Below, in pieces: positions 14,494 to 15,593 of a stretch of 15,593 bases of DNA. Below the pieces are notes generated by a model that worked only from the letters and a program-made list of their open reading frames with translations, was not told where the DNA came from and did not search any database. Each line of letters opens with the position of its first letter. Within the stretch, counting starts at the first letter, position 1. Source of the stretch: Chitinispirillaceae bacterium (lineage in GTDB: Bacteria; Fibrobacterota; Chitinivibrionia; Chitinivibrionales; Chitinispirillaceae); the NCBI GenBank assembly GCA_016932075.1, contig JAFGDP010000034.1:1-15593 (forward strand), read 5' to 3'. The position numbers and the translations under genes are program-made.

Positions 14494-15593
14494 GTGCGAG
14501 TGAATAGCGTGTATCGTTTCTGTTTTCTGACCGTCCTCATAGGCGCGAGTCTTTTGTTTGCTGAAACCCCCTGTTCGCGCATGGCGCACCTGATGCAGGA
14601 GTTTACGACCACGATCGAGGAGCTGGCAAAATCAGCGGTCCTGCTTTCGCACGACTCATATTTTGTGCACGACCTCTTTCTGTCCATCATCCGCCAGAAC
14701 CCTTCCATCGAGGTCATTGCCAAGATCGATTCGTCAGGCACCACGGTCGCGCGCATGACCCCTGCGGGCGTGCACGGAACCGGCACGATCGTGGCGAACG
14801 AGCGCTGGTTCAAGACGGTGGTTGCAGCAATGCGGCCCTATTGCGCGGTTTGGAAAACCAGGGCAGGCTCGGTTGTTCTTTTCAGGGCGTGGCCGCTTGT
14901 TGACCCTTCCCAATCTCCCGGCCGGCTGACCGGTATATTTGCCGTAAAAATTGACCTGAAGCGGCATATGGCCATTCTCCTTAAAAATGAAACTGTTCCT
15001 GTTGAGATTCGTTACAAGGAAAACATGCTTGTCCGCCATAAATGGGAAGGTGTCGATACGTATCATATTGAAGCGTTGGAGCTTCCGGGCGCCGAAAAAC
15101 TTGAAGTCAGATACGCGGTGCCGGACAATGACTCGCTCGTCCGTGACATTCCTCCTGTTGACGAACCCCCTCAAGCAGTAAGAAGCATCCCGCGCAAAAA
15201 ACCAAAGGCCAATAACGGATTGAAAAAAATGAGGTTCGAGTCGCCTGCACTTGCAGCAACCTCTTTCCCTCCAACCCTTCTTGCCGACTCCCTGTTTGCG
15301 GCATCTTCCCTGCCGCCGATGAGCAGTTCCCGCATCATCCTGTTCATATTGCTCGCAGGAGTCGCCCTTGTCATTATTATCGCTTCGCTCGTCATACTGA
15401 TCCGCGGAATGTTCCATACGGTCGATTTCAGGACATTCTACCGGACACTAAGTCCGAGCGGGCCGATTGATGCCATCATGGTCCCTGACAAAGCCAGGCA
15501 GGCACGGAGCGAGGATACACGGGAATTCAAGCTTTTCCCGGGCCCTGAAGAGCCCGTCGACATTTCAGGGCCTGAACGGGAAACAAAAGAGCT
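14494..15593 (+). CDS. Membrane sensor protein with extracytoplasmic Cache-like domain, 3' end outside window
   Basis: A frame opens at GTG 14494 after AAGGA (14484-14488) and stays open for 366 codons to the window edge. The product starts with a basic tip and a hydrophobic segment (about 8-23), a signal peptide or first membrane anchor. Residues about 28-165 look like a Cache/PDC sensor fold: a long first helix (MQEFTTTIEELAKSAVLLS), a central strand with IDSSGTTVARM, ERWFKTVV, and a closing LTGIFAVKIDLKRHM. A less conserved linker (about 165-279) follows, then one strong membrane helix (about 281-303) and an acidic, Pro-rich cytoplasmic start. The output domain lies beyond the window, so kinase, cyclase or chemoreceptor cannot be told apart. 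It is divergent from the DUF401 operon, which it may regulate. Confidence 0.75.
   Translation, partial: MRVNSVYRFCFLTVLIGASLLFAETPCSRMAHLMQEFTTTIEELAKSAVLLSHDSYFVHDLFLSIIRQNPSIEVIAKIDSSGTTVARMTPAGVHGTGTIVANERWFKTVVAAMRPYCAVWKTRAGSVVLFRAWPLVDPSQSPGRLTGIFAVKIDLKRHMAILLKNETVPVEIRYKENMLVRHKWEGVDTYHIEALELPGAEKLEVRYAVPDNDSLVRDIPPVDEPPQAVRSIPRKKPKANNGLKKMRFESPALAATSFPPTLLADSLFAASSLPPMSSSRIILFILLAGVALVIIIASLVILIRGMFHTVDFRTFYRTLSPSGPIDAIMVPDKARQARSEDTREFKLFPGPEEPVDISGPERETKE

Noticed and set aside
14734..15417. 227-codon minus-strand ORF near the window end
   Set aside because: It is antisense to the sensor gene, rich in Arg and Gly, with no recognisable domain; the plus frame has a signal-like segment, a sensor-like fold and a membrane helix.

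Overview
The window looks like a chromosomal segment of a diderm (Gram-negative), LPS-making bacterium. The best evidence is a set of lipopolysaccharide-core heptose genes: gmhA, a fused hldE and hldD. Around them are other nucleotide-sugar enzymes: GDP-L-fucose synthase, a UDP-glucuronate 4-epimerase-type enzyme and an RmlD-like reductase. The sequence does not fix the phylum. GC content is moderate in the genes, with AT-rich gaps between them.

Layout. Positions 1-1165 are a scarred, gene-poor stretch. It holds the end of a truncated gene with a clear terminator, a 111-bp remnant of a second fcl copy, clusters of a CGCGGAT repeat with an exact 10-bp period, and a GxxExxY-family gene. Positions 1166-4578 carry an AAA+/DUF4143 ATPase, intact fcl and hldD, all on +. 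A second copy of the repeat element lies between fcl and hldD. Positions 4650-6410 hold two consecutive pairs, each a nucleotidyltransferase-fold gene overlapping a small unknown ORF. Positions 6421-8392 carry gmhA-hldE on the minus strand, with a promoter and ribosome binding site that decide the gmhA start. A palindromic repeat precedes the epimerase at 8610-9584 (+). Positions 9595-14319 (minus) form a compact four-gene unit: DUF401 membrane protein, RmlD-like reductase, solitary DNA methyltransferase, MFS exporter. Divergent from it, at 14494, starts a Cache-like membrane sensor protein that runs off the window.

How the genes fit together. GmhA, HldE and HldD cover the route from sedoheptulose 7-phosphate to ADP-L-glycero-D-manno-heptose, apart from the GmhB phosphatase, which is not seen here. 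GDP-fucose and UDP-galacturonate would feed O-antigen, core or capsule glycans. The glycan genes are interrupted by accessory DNA (GxxExxY, DUF4143, nucleotidyltransferase modules, solitary methyltransferase, repeats), so the locus appears to be a site of repeated insertion and rearrangement.

The most interesting signals are the tandem nucleotidyltransferase/small-ORF modules, the fcl-tail duplication joined to a roughly 176-bp element with inverted CGCGGAT ends, and the H-x-G-N nucleotide-binding motif in HldE.
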